From Deinococcus cellulosilyticus NBRC 106333 = KACC 11606 (lineage in GTDB: Bacteria; Deinococcota; Deinococci; Deinococcales; Deinococcaceae), in the NCBI RefSeq assembly GCF_007990775.1, contig NZ_BJXB01000008.1:124001-188000 (forward strand): a stretch of 64,000 nucleotides of DNA. Direction: 5' to 3'. The position numbers and the translations under genes are program-made. Shown in pieces: positions 31,684 to 39,736 of the stretch; the stretch's first letter is position 1, and each line of letters begins with the position of its first letter. Below the pieces are notes generated by a model. It was not told the DNA's origin and did not search any database. It saw nothing but the letters and a program-made list of their open reading frames with translations.

Positions 31684-32919
31684 TTATTGCCAGCGTTCCC
31701 GATCCTCGGTTTTCTCTCCCAGAATGATTGGACGAATTTCTCCGAGCAGGTACAGGCTTCCTGCAACCAGCGAGAGACCCCCAGGAAGCAATTTCAAAGC
31801 TTCTTCTGGAGTTGCAGCGACCTGAGCTGGAGCACTGAAGTACGTTTTCAGGGTTTCTGGATCTGCGGCTCTGGGGCTGAGAACCGCACGGGTGAGGATC
31901 ACTTCGGAGGCCATAGAATTCAGTTCTGCGGCCACTTTTGTGATGTCCTTGTCTGCTGCTGCACCGAAAACCACCGGGAGTTTTTCAACGCCCAGAGACC
32001 GCAAAGCCTGCACCAGTGCTGCTGCACCCTCTGGGTTGTGTGCTCCATCCAGCAAGACTTTTTTGCCTTGCCAGTCCAGCAATTCCATGCGGGCAGGCCA
32101 CTGGACCTTTAAATGGTCTGGCACTTTGTGGCCCAGGGCAAGGGCCGCACTTGCGGCGAGTGCGGTGTTGCGGATCTGGTACCGTCCGATCAGGTTGGAG
32201 GAGGTCTGTGCAGAGCCCCAGGGGGTTTTGACGGTCACAGTGATCCCTTCCCAGGCATTTTCCCGACCCTCAAATTCCAGGTCTTCCCCTAAAACATGCA
32301 GGTGTGTTCCCCTGAGCACAGCCTGGTCCCGCAGGGTTTCGAGGCCTTCCCCGGTGGCTCCGGTGAGGGTGGGAAGTTGTGGGCGCATGATGCCTGATTT
32401 CTCGAAAGCAATCTGGGGCAGGGTGTCACCCAGGAACTGGGTGTGGTCGAGTCCAATGCTGCTGATCACGCTCAGCACGGGATCGAGGGCATTGGTCGAA
32501 TCAAATCGGCCTCCCATGCCAACCTCCATCACCGCAATCTCCACCCCATGTTTTTGAAAGAGCACACAGGCCAGTGCAGTGATGATCTCAAAAAAGCTGG
32601 CTCCGACTTCTTCGGCAAGGGGCTTCAGGGTTTTGAGGGCTTCTCTGACCTCCTCTTCGGACAGTTCCTGTCCGGCAACCCGGAAACGTTCGGTGAAGCG
32701 GGTCAGGTGAGGGCTGGTGAAGAGTCCGGTTTTTGTTCCCCCAGCACGCAAAATGGCTTCAAGGGTGGCACTGGTGGACCCCTTGCCATTGGTCCCTCCG
32801 ATCAGGACCGTTCTGAAGACCTGTTCCGGGTGGTCCAGCAACTGCAAGAGTCTCTGGATGCGCTCCAGGCCAGGTTTGATGCTGCTCTGTCTTGCAAAGA
32901 GCCAGTCAAGAAGATTCAC
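31684..32919 (-). CDS. folC: Folylpolyglutamate synthase / dihydrofolate synthase
   Basis: This 411-residue Mur-ligase-family enzyme adds glutamate to folates (and may also make dihydrofolate). The P-loop is GGTNGKGSTSATLEA (about residues 41-55), followed by TGLFTSPHLTRFTERF, the folate-binding region, and VMEVGMGGRFDSTNAL. The C-terminal domain starts near LDGAHNPEGAAAL (about 300). The start codon is GTG at 32919. TAAACT (32926-32931, minus strand) is 6 nt upstream, with no ribosome-binding site, so it appears leaderless with a GTG start. Confidence 0.94.
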   Translation of the reverse strand: MNLLDWLFARQSSIKPGLERIQRLLQLLDHPEQVFRTVLIGGTNGKGSTSATLEAILRAGGTKTGLFTSPHLTRFTERFRVAGQELSEEEVREALKTLKPLAEEVGASFFEIITALACVLFQKHGVEIAVMEVGMGGRFDSTNALDPVLSVISSIGLDHTQFLGDTLPQIAFEKSGIMRPQLPTLTGATGEGLETLRDQAVLRGTHLHVLGEDLEFEGRENAWEGITVTVKTPWGSAQTSSNLIGRYQIRNTALAASAALALGHKVPDHLKVQWPARMELLDWQGKKVLLDGAHNPEGAAALVQALRSLGVEKLPVVFGAAADKDITKVAAELNSMASEVILTRAVLSPRAADPETLKTYFSAPAQVAATPEEALKLLPGGLSLVAGSLYLLGEIRPIILGEKTEDRERWQ

Positions 32920-33066
32920 GTTTTCAGTTTAGGGGTTTTGTTTGGGCTCCAATGTGCCCCACTTCGTAACCATCCAGAACAAACTTCGAAAGCCAGAAAT
33001 GCTTTCCTGTGGCTGGTTTTTCTGAGAGATTTGGTGTACTGCAAACATTTTTTATCGGTAAAGCTA

Positions 33067-33095
33067 TTGACAACGTTTTCAAGTTGCGTTACATT
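33067..33095 (+). promoter_or_regulatory. LacI-type operator over the promoter of the LacI-family gene
   Basis: TTGACA (33067-33072), 17 bp and TACATT (33090-33095) form the promoter. TTGACAACGTTTTCAA (33067-33082) is a 16-bp palindrome with one mismatched pair, centred on AACGTT and covering the -35. It matches the perfect site at 34200-34215. Confidence 0.8.
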
Positions 33096-33169
33096 GACTC
33101 TACATCCTCAACCAACCCCACGTCTGCTGGCTGCAAGACATCTTTTTGCATGGCCAGGAGAGGACATCC

Positions 33170-34174
33170 ATGAGCAGAAATGTCACCATCAAAGACATCG
33201 CCAAAGTGGCCGGTGTGTCGATCAGCACGGTTTCTCGCATTTTAAACAATGCACCGCTGGTCACCCCCGAGAAACGCCAGAAGGTCCTGGAAGTGATTGG
33301 TCAACTGGGTTATGAACCCAACGCCAGTGCCCAGGGTCTGGTGCGTGGCAAGTCGATGACGGTGGGCGTGCTGACCCAGGACATCGCCTCTCCCTTCTAC
33401 AACGAGGTGGCACGGGGGATTGATGTGGGATTTTCCGGCACGGGCTACCAGCCCATTTTTGTCAACGGCCACTGGGAAGCGCAGGATGAAGCCAGTGCTG
33501 TTGCCGCCCTCATTCGCCGTCAGGTGGACGGACTGATCATTCTGGGAGGACGCTTACCCGAACAACAGTTGCACGCCTTGAGTGAACGCTTTCCCCTCAT
33601 TCTTGTGGGCCGTTACGTGCCCGGTCTGGAACACTGCTGCATGCGTGTGGACGACCTGCAGGGCGCTTACCTTGCCACCAGACACCTGCTGGAACTCGGC
33701 CACCGCAGAATTGCCCACATTGCCGGGATCACCTCTCACCGGGACGCTGTGGAACGCTTTGAAGGCTACCGCATGGCCCTCACAGACGCCGGAATTGATT
33801 TTGATGAAAGTCTGGTCTATGAGGGTGAGTTCGACGAGCCCTCCGGCATTCTGGCCGTGGAATCCTGGGTCACCAAAGGGGTCCACTTCAGCGCCATTTT
33901 CGCTGCCAACGACCAGATGGCCTACGGAGCAAGACTCGCCCTGTACCGCAGGGGCATCCGGGTTCCCGAGGATGTCTCACTGGTCGGCTATGACGACCTG
34001 CCTGCCTCCAGTTTTTCCCTCCCCCCACTGACCTCCATGCACCAGCCCCTCTTTGAGATGGGGGAACTTGCAGCACAGACCATACTCACACGTCTTCAGG
34101 ACCAGGACTGCGAAATCCCGCAGATTGCGGTGACGCTCAGCGTCCGTGAGTCCACCCGCTACCACCGCAGGTAA
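33170..34174 (+). CDS. LacI-family transcriptional repressor
   Basis: This 334-residue regulator has the LacI headpiece VTIKDIAKVAGVSISTVSRI with the hinge-helix sequence YEPNASAQGLVRGKS. A periplasmic-binding-protein-like effector domain follows (GVLTQDIASPFYNEVARGID; GYDDLPASSFSLPPLTSMHQ). AGGAGAGG precedes the ATG at 33170; an upstream in-frame ATG lacks a site. One operator-like palindrome lies in its own promoter and a second lies in front of the downstream beta-1,3-glucanase. So it most likely represses both until a glucan-derived sugar appears. The effector itself cannot be read from sequence. Confidence 0.94.
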   Translation: MSRNVTIKDIAKVAGVSISTVSRILNNAPLVTPEKRQKVLEVIGQLGYEPNASAQGLVRGKSMTVGVLTQDIASPFYNEVARGIDVGFSGTGYQPIFVNGHWEAQDEASAVAALIRRQVDGLIILGGRLPEQQLHALSERFPLILVGRYVPGLEHCCMRVDDLQGAYLATRHLLELGHRRIAHIAGITSHRDAVERFEGYRMALTDAGIDFDESLVYEGEFDEPSGILAVESWVTKGVHFSAIFAANDQMAYGARLALYRRGIRVPEDVSLVGYDDLPASSFSLPPLTSMHQPLFEMGELAAQTILTRLQDQDCEIPQIAVTLSVRESTRYHRR

Positions 34175-34199
34175 CACGCTTTAAACCAACCCCAGACAA

Positions 34200-34215
34200 C
34201 TGAAAACGTTTTCAG
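34200..34215. promoter_or_regulatory. LacI-type operator in front of the GH81 gene
   Basis: CTGAAAACGTTTTCAG is a perfect 16-bp palindrome, typical of LacI/CcpA-family sites, 37 bp before the glucanase ATG. Confidence 0.85.
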
Positions 34216-34252
34216 TCCAGTGCACTGATCGGCGCTGGACAGGAGGTTCTGC

Positions 34253-37200
34253 ATGTCACAAAAAGTCCGATCCACCCACGCCCTGCTCATCGGCCTCAGC
34301 CTGCTGGTTGCCAGCTGCGGAAACGTTGCTCCCCAGCGCAACAGCCACACCGAAGTGACCGCCCAGGACTGGGGCACCAGCCCTCCTCCCGGCTCCAAGG
34401 GTGGACCCACCAACAACAACGGGGTGATCCTCAGCCCGGCCCTGACCACCAACGGCGCATCCAAAGGGAAAGCCCCCACCAACGAATTCTGGTCCTCTCT
34501 GATCTTCAAACGCTGGGCAGGCAACAACTACTCCGAGAACATGTTTGCCCACCCGCTGTCCATGAAAGCCAAGAACAGCGGTCTGGAAATCAGCTACCCC
34601 ACCCAGCTGGAAATCGTGGGCGCCACCGGACTGGAAAAATACCAGTACGCCCACATCCCCGACTTCACCATGGGCATCGTTGGCCTGAATGCACCTGATG
34701 CCAAAGTGGACGACTACGGCGACTGGACCGTCACCAGCTACCACAGCGATGGCACACGCACCCTGAAAGCGACTTTTGGGCACGGCCTGCCCTTCGTGTA
34801 TGCCACCAAAACCGGAGGAGATGCCCAGATCAGTTTCATTGCCACCCCCACCGTGTGGAGCAACCAGGGCAATGTGCTCGGCGTGACCATCAACGGACGC
34901 CACTACGGCATCTTCGCTCCCACAGGAGCGACCTGGAACATCAGTGGCACCAACGTCACCTCCAACCTGGCAGGCAAAGACTACTACTCCATCGCTGCCC
35001 TGCCCAACAACTCCGTCACCACCCTGAACGACTACAAGACCTACGCTTACAACTTCGTCACGGGCAGCACGGTGACCTGGACTTACAACGCCTCCACCGC
35101 CACCCTCACCACCAACTTCAACCTCACCACCACCGCCAAAGAAGGCACCGCCAGTGGGACCCTGCAGGCCCTGTACCGCCACCAGTGGATGAACTCATCC
35201 AATGTCAACACCTCCTACACCTACGTGTCCCCCAGAGGTGAAATGCGCGTGGTGAGGGGCAACAGTTTCTCCATGAACCAGAAGTTCCAGGGGGTGCTGC
35301 CCTACTTCCCGGACAACGGCAGTGCCAACACCCTCAGCAAGACCGAACTGGCCAACTACGTGAACCAGGCCAACACCTCTGCCACCCTGAACCCCACCGG
35401 AGACTCCTACTGGGTCGGTAAAGGCCTGGGCAAACTGGCAGAACTGGTGCCCCTCGCAGAGCAGGTCGGCAATACCGCTGCACAGACCGCCTTCCTGGAC
35501 GCCATCCAGCGCGTGCTGCAGGACTGGCTCGACGGTCAGGGCAGCAACTACTTCTACTACAACCCCACCTGGGGCACCCTGATTGGCTACCCTCAGGGCT
35601 ACGGCTCTGAAGAAGAACTCAACGACCACCACTTCCACTGGGGTTACTTCATCAAAGCTGCTGCGCTCCTCGCCAAGTACCGCCCAAGCTGGGTGAACGG
35701 AGCCACACCGCAGGGCAAGACGTGGGGGGCCAGCATCAACGACCTGATCATGGACGCTGCCAACTGGACCACCAACACCAGCCAGTTCCCCAGACTCAGA
35801 AGCTTCGATCCCTACGCCGGTCACTCCTGGGCCGCAGGACACTCCGGATTCGCAGCAGGCAACAACCAGGAGTCCAGCAGCGAAGACATGAACTTCTCCT
35901 CTGCACTGGTCCAGTGGGGCGCCGTGACGGGCAACAATGCTGTGCGTGACCTGGGGATCTTCCTGTACACCAACGAAACCGCAGCCATCGAGCAGTACTG
36001 GTTCAACCAGTCCGGCCCTGGCACGGTGTTCCCCGCAAGCTACAACAAACCCGCAGTGGGCATGGTGTGGGGCGACGGCGGAGCCTACTCCACCTGGTTC
36101 TCCCCCGAGAAGGAAATGATTCAGGGCATCAACTTCCTGCCCATCCAGGCTGGAAGCCTCTACCTGGGCAGAAACCCCAACTACCTGAAGACCAACTACG
36201 ACTTCCTGGGCAGAGAGCCCAACGTCTGGAAGGACATCTTCTGGCAGGTCTACAGCATGTACGACGCTGCAGGGGCCGTCAGCAAATTCAATGCCCAGGC
36301 CAGCACCTACACCCCGGAAGAAGGCGAATCCAAGGCCCACACCTACCAGTTCATTCACAGCCTGAACGCCATGGGACAGGTGGACACCTCCGTCACCGCC
36401 AACATCCCCACCTACGGCGTGTTCAAGAAGGGCACCACCAAGACCTACGTCGCTTACAACCCTGGCACGGCCAACGTCACCGTCAACTTCTCCGACGGCT
36501 TCAACATGGTCGTTGGACCCAAACAGGTGCTCTCCAGCAGAGGCAGCAACCCCTGCGGAACCGACACCACTGCTCCCAGCATTCCTGCAGGCCTGACCTC
36601 CCCCAGCAAGACCAGCACTTCTGTGAACCTCTCCTGGAGTGCTTCCACCGACAACTGTGGCGTTGCCAGTTACGAGGTCTACCAGAACAACGCCCTGAAG
36701 ACCACCGTGACCGGCACCACGGCCAGCATCACTGGCCTGACCGCCAACACTGCCTACACCTTCAAAGTCCGAGCCAAGGACAATGCAGGCAACCTGTCCG
36801 CCTTCACCAGCGATCTGAGTGTCACCACCAACCCACCCAGCCCCTGCGACACCGACACCACCGCCCCCACCACCCCCGGTGCGCTCTCCAACCCCAGCAA
36901 GACCGACAGCAGCCTGACCATCTCCTGGGGTGCTTCCAGCGACACCTGCGGAGTGACCGCCTACGAGATCTACCAGAACGGCGTTCTGAAGACCACCGTG
37001 TCTGGCACCACCACCAGCACCACCATCACCGGACTGAGCGCCAACACCAGCTATGCCTTCAAAGTGCGCGCCAAAGATGCCAAGAACAACCTCTCGGCCT
37101 TCAACACCGAAGTGAGCTACACCACCTCCCCCATCACCACCCCCAACCTGCCCGGAACGGTGACCACCAACGGTGGAGCCATCGCCAACGGGACCAGCAA

Positions 37201-38041
37201 GTCCTTCCCTGTGAACGTGACAAGCAGCGGCACCTACCGTCTGTCCATCCAGAGCAGCTCCTCTGTCAACAGCAGGCTCATCAACGTCAGCTTCAACGGC
37301 ACCAACTACGACCTGGCTGTGGACGCTGGACAGACGGTGATTGCAGACTTCCCCAACGTCGGCACCGGAGCCAAGACCATCGTGATCACCGCCAAGTCTG
37401 ACAGTGTGGTCATCGGCAGCATCTCTGGAGCCAACCTGACCGGAGGCAACGTCTGCGACACCGACACCACCGCCCCCACCACCCCCACTGGCCTGACCTC
37501 CCCCAGCAAGACCAGCAGCAGTGTCAACCTCTCCTGGAGTGCTTCCAGTGACAACTGTGGCGTGACCGCCTACGAGGTGTACCAGAACGGCGCACTGAAG
37601 ACCACCGTGACCGGAACCAGTGCCAGCATCACCGGGCTGACCGCCAACACCACTTACGCCTTCAAAGTCCGCGCCAAGGATGCCAAGAACAACCTCTCGG
37701 CCTTCACTGCAGACCTGAACGTCACCACCAGCACCGGAGCGACCAACGTCCCCGGAGTGGTGAGCACCAACGTGGGAGCCATTCCCAACGGCACCAACAA
37801 AACCTTCAGCCTGAACGTGCCCACCACCAGCAACGTGCGCATCCTGATCACCAGCAACAGCACCTTCAACAGCACCAGCTTCACCGTGAACTTCAACGGC
37901 ACCACCATCCCCCTCTCTGTGAACGCCGGACAGACGGTGCCCATCGACTTCGCCGGCGTGGGTGCAGGGGTCAAGACCCTGACCATCACTGCCACTTCTG
38001 CGAACGTCTCCATCGGCAAACTCGAAACCCAGACCTACTGA
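34253..38041 (+). CDS. GH81 endo-beta-1,3-glucanase with fibronectin-III and carbohydrate-binding-like modules
   Basis: This 1262-residue secreted lipoprotein (signal peptide ending in LVASC, Cys22) begins with a GH81 catalytic domain of about 720 residues. NDHHFHWGYFIKAAALLAKY and the acidic signature GNNQESSSEDMNF contain the expected catalytic acids. After it come a fibronectin type III module (about 765-860), a second (about 868-960), a beta-rich module (about 965-1060, PGTVTTNGGAIANGTSKSF), a third FN3 (about 1070-1160) and a second copy of the beta-rich module at the C-terminus. Each FN3 has a Cys pair (near CDTDTTAP and NCGV) that could form a disulfide. The beta-rich modules resemble glucan-binding CBMs. 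It should degrade laminarin, curdlan or fungal wall glucan. AGGAGG precedes the ATG. Confidence 0.93.
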   Translation: MSQKVRSTHALLIGLSLLVASCGNVAPQRNSHTEVTAQDWGTSPPPGSKGGPTNNNGVILSPALTTNGASKGKAPTNEFWSSLIFKRWAGNNYSENMFAHPLSMKAKNSGLEISYPTQLEIVGATGLEKYQYAHIPDFTMGIVGLNAPDAKVDDYGDWTVTSYHSDGTRTLKATFGHGLPFVYATKTGGDAQISFIATPTVWSNQGNVLGVTINGRHYGIFAPTGATWNISGTNVTSNLAGKDYYSIAALPNNSVTTLNDYKTYAYNFVTGSTVTWTYNASTATLTTNFNLTTTAKEGTASGTLQALYRHQWMNSSNVNTSYTYVSPRGEMRVVRGNSFSMNQKFQGVLPYFPDNGSANTLSKTELANYVNQANTSATLNPTGDSYWVGKGLGKLAELVPLAEQVGNTAAQTAFLDAIQRVLQDWLDGQGSNYFYYNPTWGTLIGYPQGYGSEEELNDHHFHWGYFIKAAALLAKYRPSWVNGATPQGKTWGASINDLIMDAANWTTNTSQFPRLRSFDPYAGHSWAAGHSGFAAGNNQESSSEDMNFSSALVQWGAVTGNNAVRDLGIFLYTNETAAIEQYWFNQSGPGTVFPASYNKPAVGMVWGDGGAYSTWFSPEKEMIQGINFLPIQAGSLYLGRNPNYLKTNYDFLGREPNVWKDIFWQVYSMYDAAGAVSKFNAQASTYTPEEGESKAHTYQFIHSLNAMGQVDTSVTANIPTYGVFKKGTTKTYVAYNPGTANVTVNFSDGFNMVVGPKQVLSSRGSNPCGTDTTAPSIPAGLTSPSKTSTSVNLSWSASTDNCGVASYEVYQNNALKTTVTGTTASITGLTANTAYTFKVRAKDNAGNLSAFTSDLSVTTNPPSPCDTDTTAPTTPGALSNPSKTDSSLTISWGASSDTCGVTAYEIYQNGVLKTTVSGTTTSTTITGLSANTSYAFKVRAKDAKNNLSAFNTEVSYTTSPITTPNLPGTVTTNGGAIANGTSKSFPVNVTSSGTYRLSIQSSSSVNSRLINVSFNGTNYDLAVDAGQTVIADFPNVGTGAKTIVITAKSDSVVIGSISGANLTGGNVCDTDTTAPTTPTGLTSPSKTSSSVNLSWSASSDNCGVTAYEVYQNGALKTTVTGTSASITGLTANTTYAFKVRAKDAKNNLSAFTADLNVTTSTGATNVPGVVSTNVGAIPNGTNKTFSLNVPTTSNVRILITSNSTFNSTSFTVNFNGTTIPLSVNAGQTVPIDFAGVGAGVKTLTITATSANVSIGKLETQTY

Positions 38042-38061
38042 GCCCTCTCTCCCCCTGCCCA

Positions 38062-38097
38062 CTCCCCTCCGGCGGCATCTGGAGGGGAGGTTTTTAT
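38062..38097 (+). terminator. Terminator of the GH81 gene
   Basis: CTCCCCTCC and GGAGGGGAG form a 9-bp stem around a 10-nt loop and are followed by GTTTTTATT. Confidence 0.88.
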
Positions 38098-38098
38098 T

Positions 38099-38338
38099 GC
38101 CGAGAGCCGAGGGCCCAGTGCGACCCAGCCGCCTGGGGAACACGTATTCAGAGTCAAGACAGAGCCGAGAGCCGAGAGCCGAGAGCCGAGAGCAACGTAA
38201 ATTTTGAAATTGCTGGTGTCAACGACTTTTTTGGGACAAGCATTGACCTGCTTGTGGTCAAAACCCGAAATCAAGGCATATAACCCTGTTTTGCAAAAGC
38301 CAGAGCTGAATGAATTGCCCTCGGCCCTCGGCCTTTTT
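38099..38338. repeat. Heptamer element with inverted ends (about 240 bp)
   Basis: The left end reads GCCGAGAGCCGAGGGC. Inside are 4.7 exact copies of AGAGCCG (38161-38193). The right end GCCCTCGGCCCTCGGCC (38317-38333) is the inverse of the left and is followed by TTTTT. CCCAGTGCGACCCAG near the left end and AACGTAAATTTTGAAATTGC after the heptamers recur in related form at 46086 and 46205. No gene is visible in the 329 bp from 38042 to 38370. Confidence 0.8.
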
Positions 38339-38370
38339 AACCCCTACAATAAAAACCAGAGGCTGCCATC

Positions 38371-39696
38371 ATGCTTGACGTCACCCACCAGTTGCACCGG
38401 GACCATCTGCTTGCCCACACCGGGCAGCAGAAGCTTTTTCTGTTGCTGACCCTCAAGCCTGGACCCGAGGCGATTCAGGCGAGGCCCCCTCTTGCTGTGG
38501 CTTTTGTGGTGGACACTTCGGGGAGCATGCGGGAAAACGTCACGGCCTCTGGCAAGGGACGCAACAAGATGGATCTGGTGATTGAGTCCCTCAGAGGCAT
38601 CCTGATGTCAGGAATGCTGGGGGCACAGGACCGGGTTTCCCTGGTGCAGTTTGATGACCGGGCTTCGGTGGTCCTTCCGATGACCAGCAGTGCGCAACGG
38701 GCCAGATTGATGGCTGGCATTGAGCGCCTCGACTGGCACACGGGGGGCACCCACATGGGTGCAGGCATGGGCCTTGCCCGTGAAGCGCTGGAGGGGCAAG
38801 AGGGCAGTGTGCGGATGGTGCTCCTGACCGATGGGCAGACTTCGGATGAAGCCCTGGTGCGCAGTGAAACCCAGAAATTTGCCGCAAAGCAGATTCCGGT
38901 GACCACTGTGGGTGTGGGGGATGAGGTCAACACGGATCTCCTGATGTTGATGACGGACCAGACGCAGGGAAAGCCCATTGATGTGGTCCCGGACACCCAC
39001 AATCCGCAGCCTCCTGCGGTGAGAGCAAGTGATTTGCCCGCCGTGCTGCTGGGAGACCTGAGGCAGAGCCTCAGTGAGGTGGTGACCCGGGTGAGCCTCA
39101 GCGTGAAGACCGTGAAGGATGTGGTGCTGGAGCGGGTCACGCGCGTGCACCCCACCCAGACGGAAGTGGACATCAAGCAGCAACCGATGTCCCTGGGCAA
39201 TCTGGCAGGACAGGCAGGAGCCACCTTCATTCTGGAATTCACACTGCCTGTGCGGCCTCCTGCCCGAATCCGGTTGGCGCAACTGGGGATCACGTTTCAG
39301 GTTCCCGGGGCGCAATTCACTGGAGAACTTCCGCCCATTGATGTGGTTGCCGAATTCACCCAGAACGAGGAGGTTGCTGGACGCCTGAAACCGGAGGTCA
39401 TGCGCTTCGTGCAGCAGCGCAACATCGAGGGGATGCTGTCGCAGGCCATCCAGGAGGCCCAGAAGAATCCCCAGCAGGCCCAGAAGACCCTGCAGATGGC
39501 CCGGGAGGTCACCGAGCGTCTGGGGAGCCGCACCATGACCCAGGCCCTGGACCGTGCCCTGCAGGAAATCGGGCAGAGCAAAACCCTCAGTGCTGGAACC
39601 GCCAAGACCTTGAGGATCGGCTCCAAGACCCAGACCGTGAAAACTGCGGATGTGCCTCTGACCGATGAGGAGATCCGCCGCATCAGTGGAACATGA
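38371..39696 (+). CDS. Von Willebrand factor A domain protein
   Basis: This 441-residue cytoplasmic protein carries a VWA domain at about residues 40-210. The metal-ion-dependent adhesion site is intact: DTSGSMRE (about 49-56), a Thr in TGGTHMGAGM (about 125-134) and LLTDGQTSDE (about 152-161). The C-terminal 230 residues have beta-rich and then helical parts and resemble no domain I know. There is no signal peptide. AGAGG precedes the ATG, and TACAAT (38345-38350) is the likely -10. The next gene, 40 bp downstream, encodes a membrane FHA protein, so the two probably act together in a phospho-threonine-dependent assembly. Confidence 0.88.
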   Translation: MLDVTHQLHRDHLLAHTGQQKLFLLLTLKPGPEAIQARPPLAVAFVVDTSGSMRENVTASGKGRNKMDLVIESLRGILMSGMLGAQDRVSLVQFDDRASVVLPMTSSAQRARLMAGIERLDWHTGGTHMGAGMGLAREALEGQEGSVRMVLLTDGQTSDEALVRSETQKFAAKQIPVTTVGVGDEVNTDLLMLMTDQTQGKPIDVVPDTHNPQPPAVRASDLPAVLLGDLRQSLSEVVTRVSLSVKTVKDVVLERVTRVHPTQTEVDIKQQPMSLGNLAGQAGATFILEFTLPVRPPARIRLAQLGITFQVPGAQFTGELPPIDVVAEFTQNEEVAGRLKPEVMRFVQQRNIEGMLSQAIQEAQKNPQQAQKTLQMAREVTERLGSRTMTQALDRALQEIGQSKTLSAGTAKTLRIGSKTQTVKTADVPLTDEEIRRISGT

Positions 39697-39736
39697 CGCC
39701 CAGAAACCCCGTAATGGAGAGCATGGAGATGGACCT

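Noticed and set aside
35195..38143. A 982-codon open frame on the minus strand opposite the glucanase
   Set aside because: It is the antisense shadow of a Thr/Ser/Asn-rich gene with strong third-position bias. The Gly/Val/His-rich translation has no domain, and the plus frame has clear GH81 and FN3 motifs.
38161..38193. CRISPR-like array from repeated AGAGCCG units
   Set aside because: The units are directly abutting heptamers without spacers, and no cas gene is in the window.
39665..39736. Longer start of the FHA membrane protein at the ATG at 39665
   Set aside because: It overlaps the VWA gene end in another frame and has no ribosome-binding site, while the GTG at 39737 has GGAG upstream.
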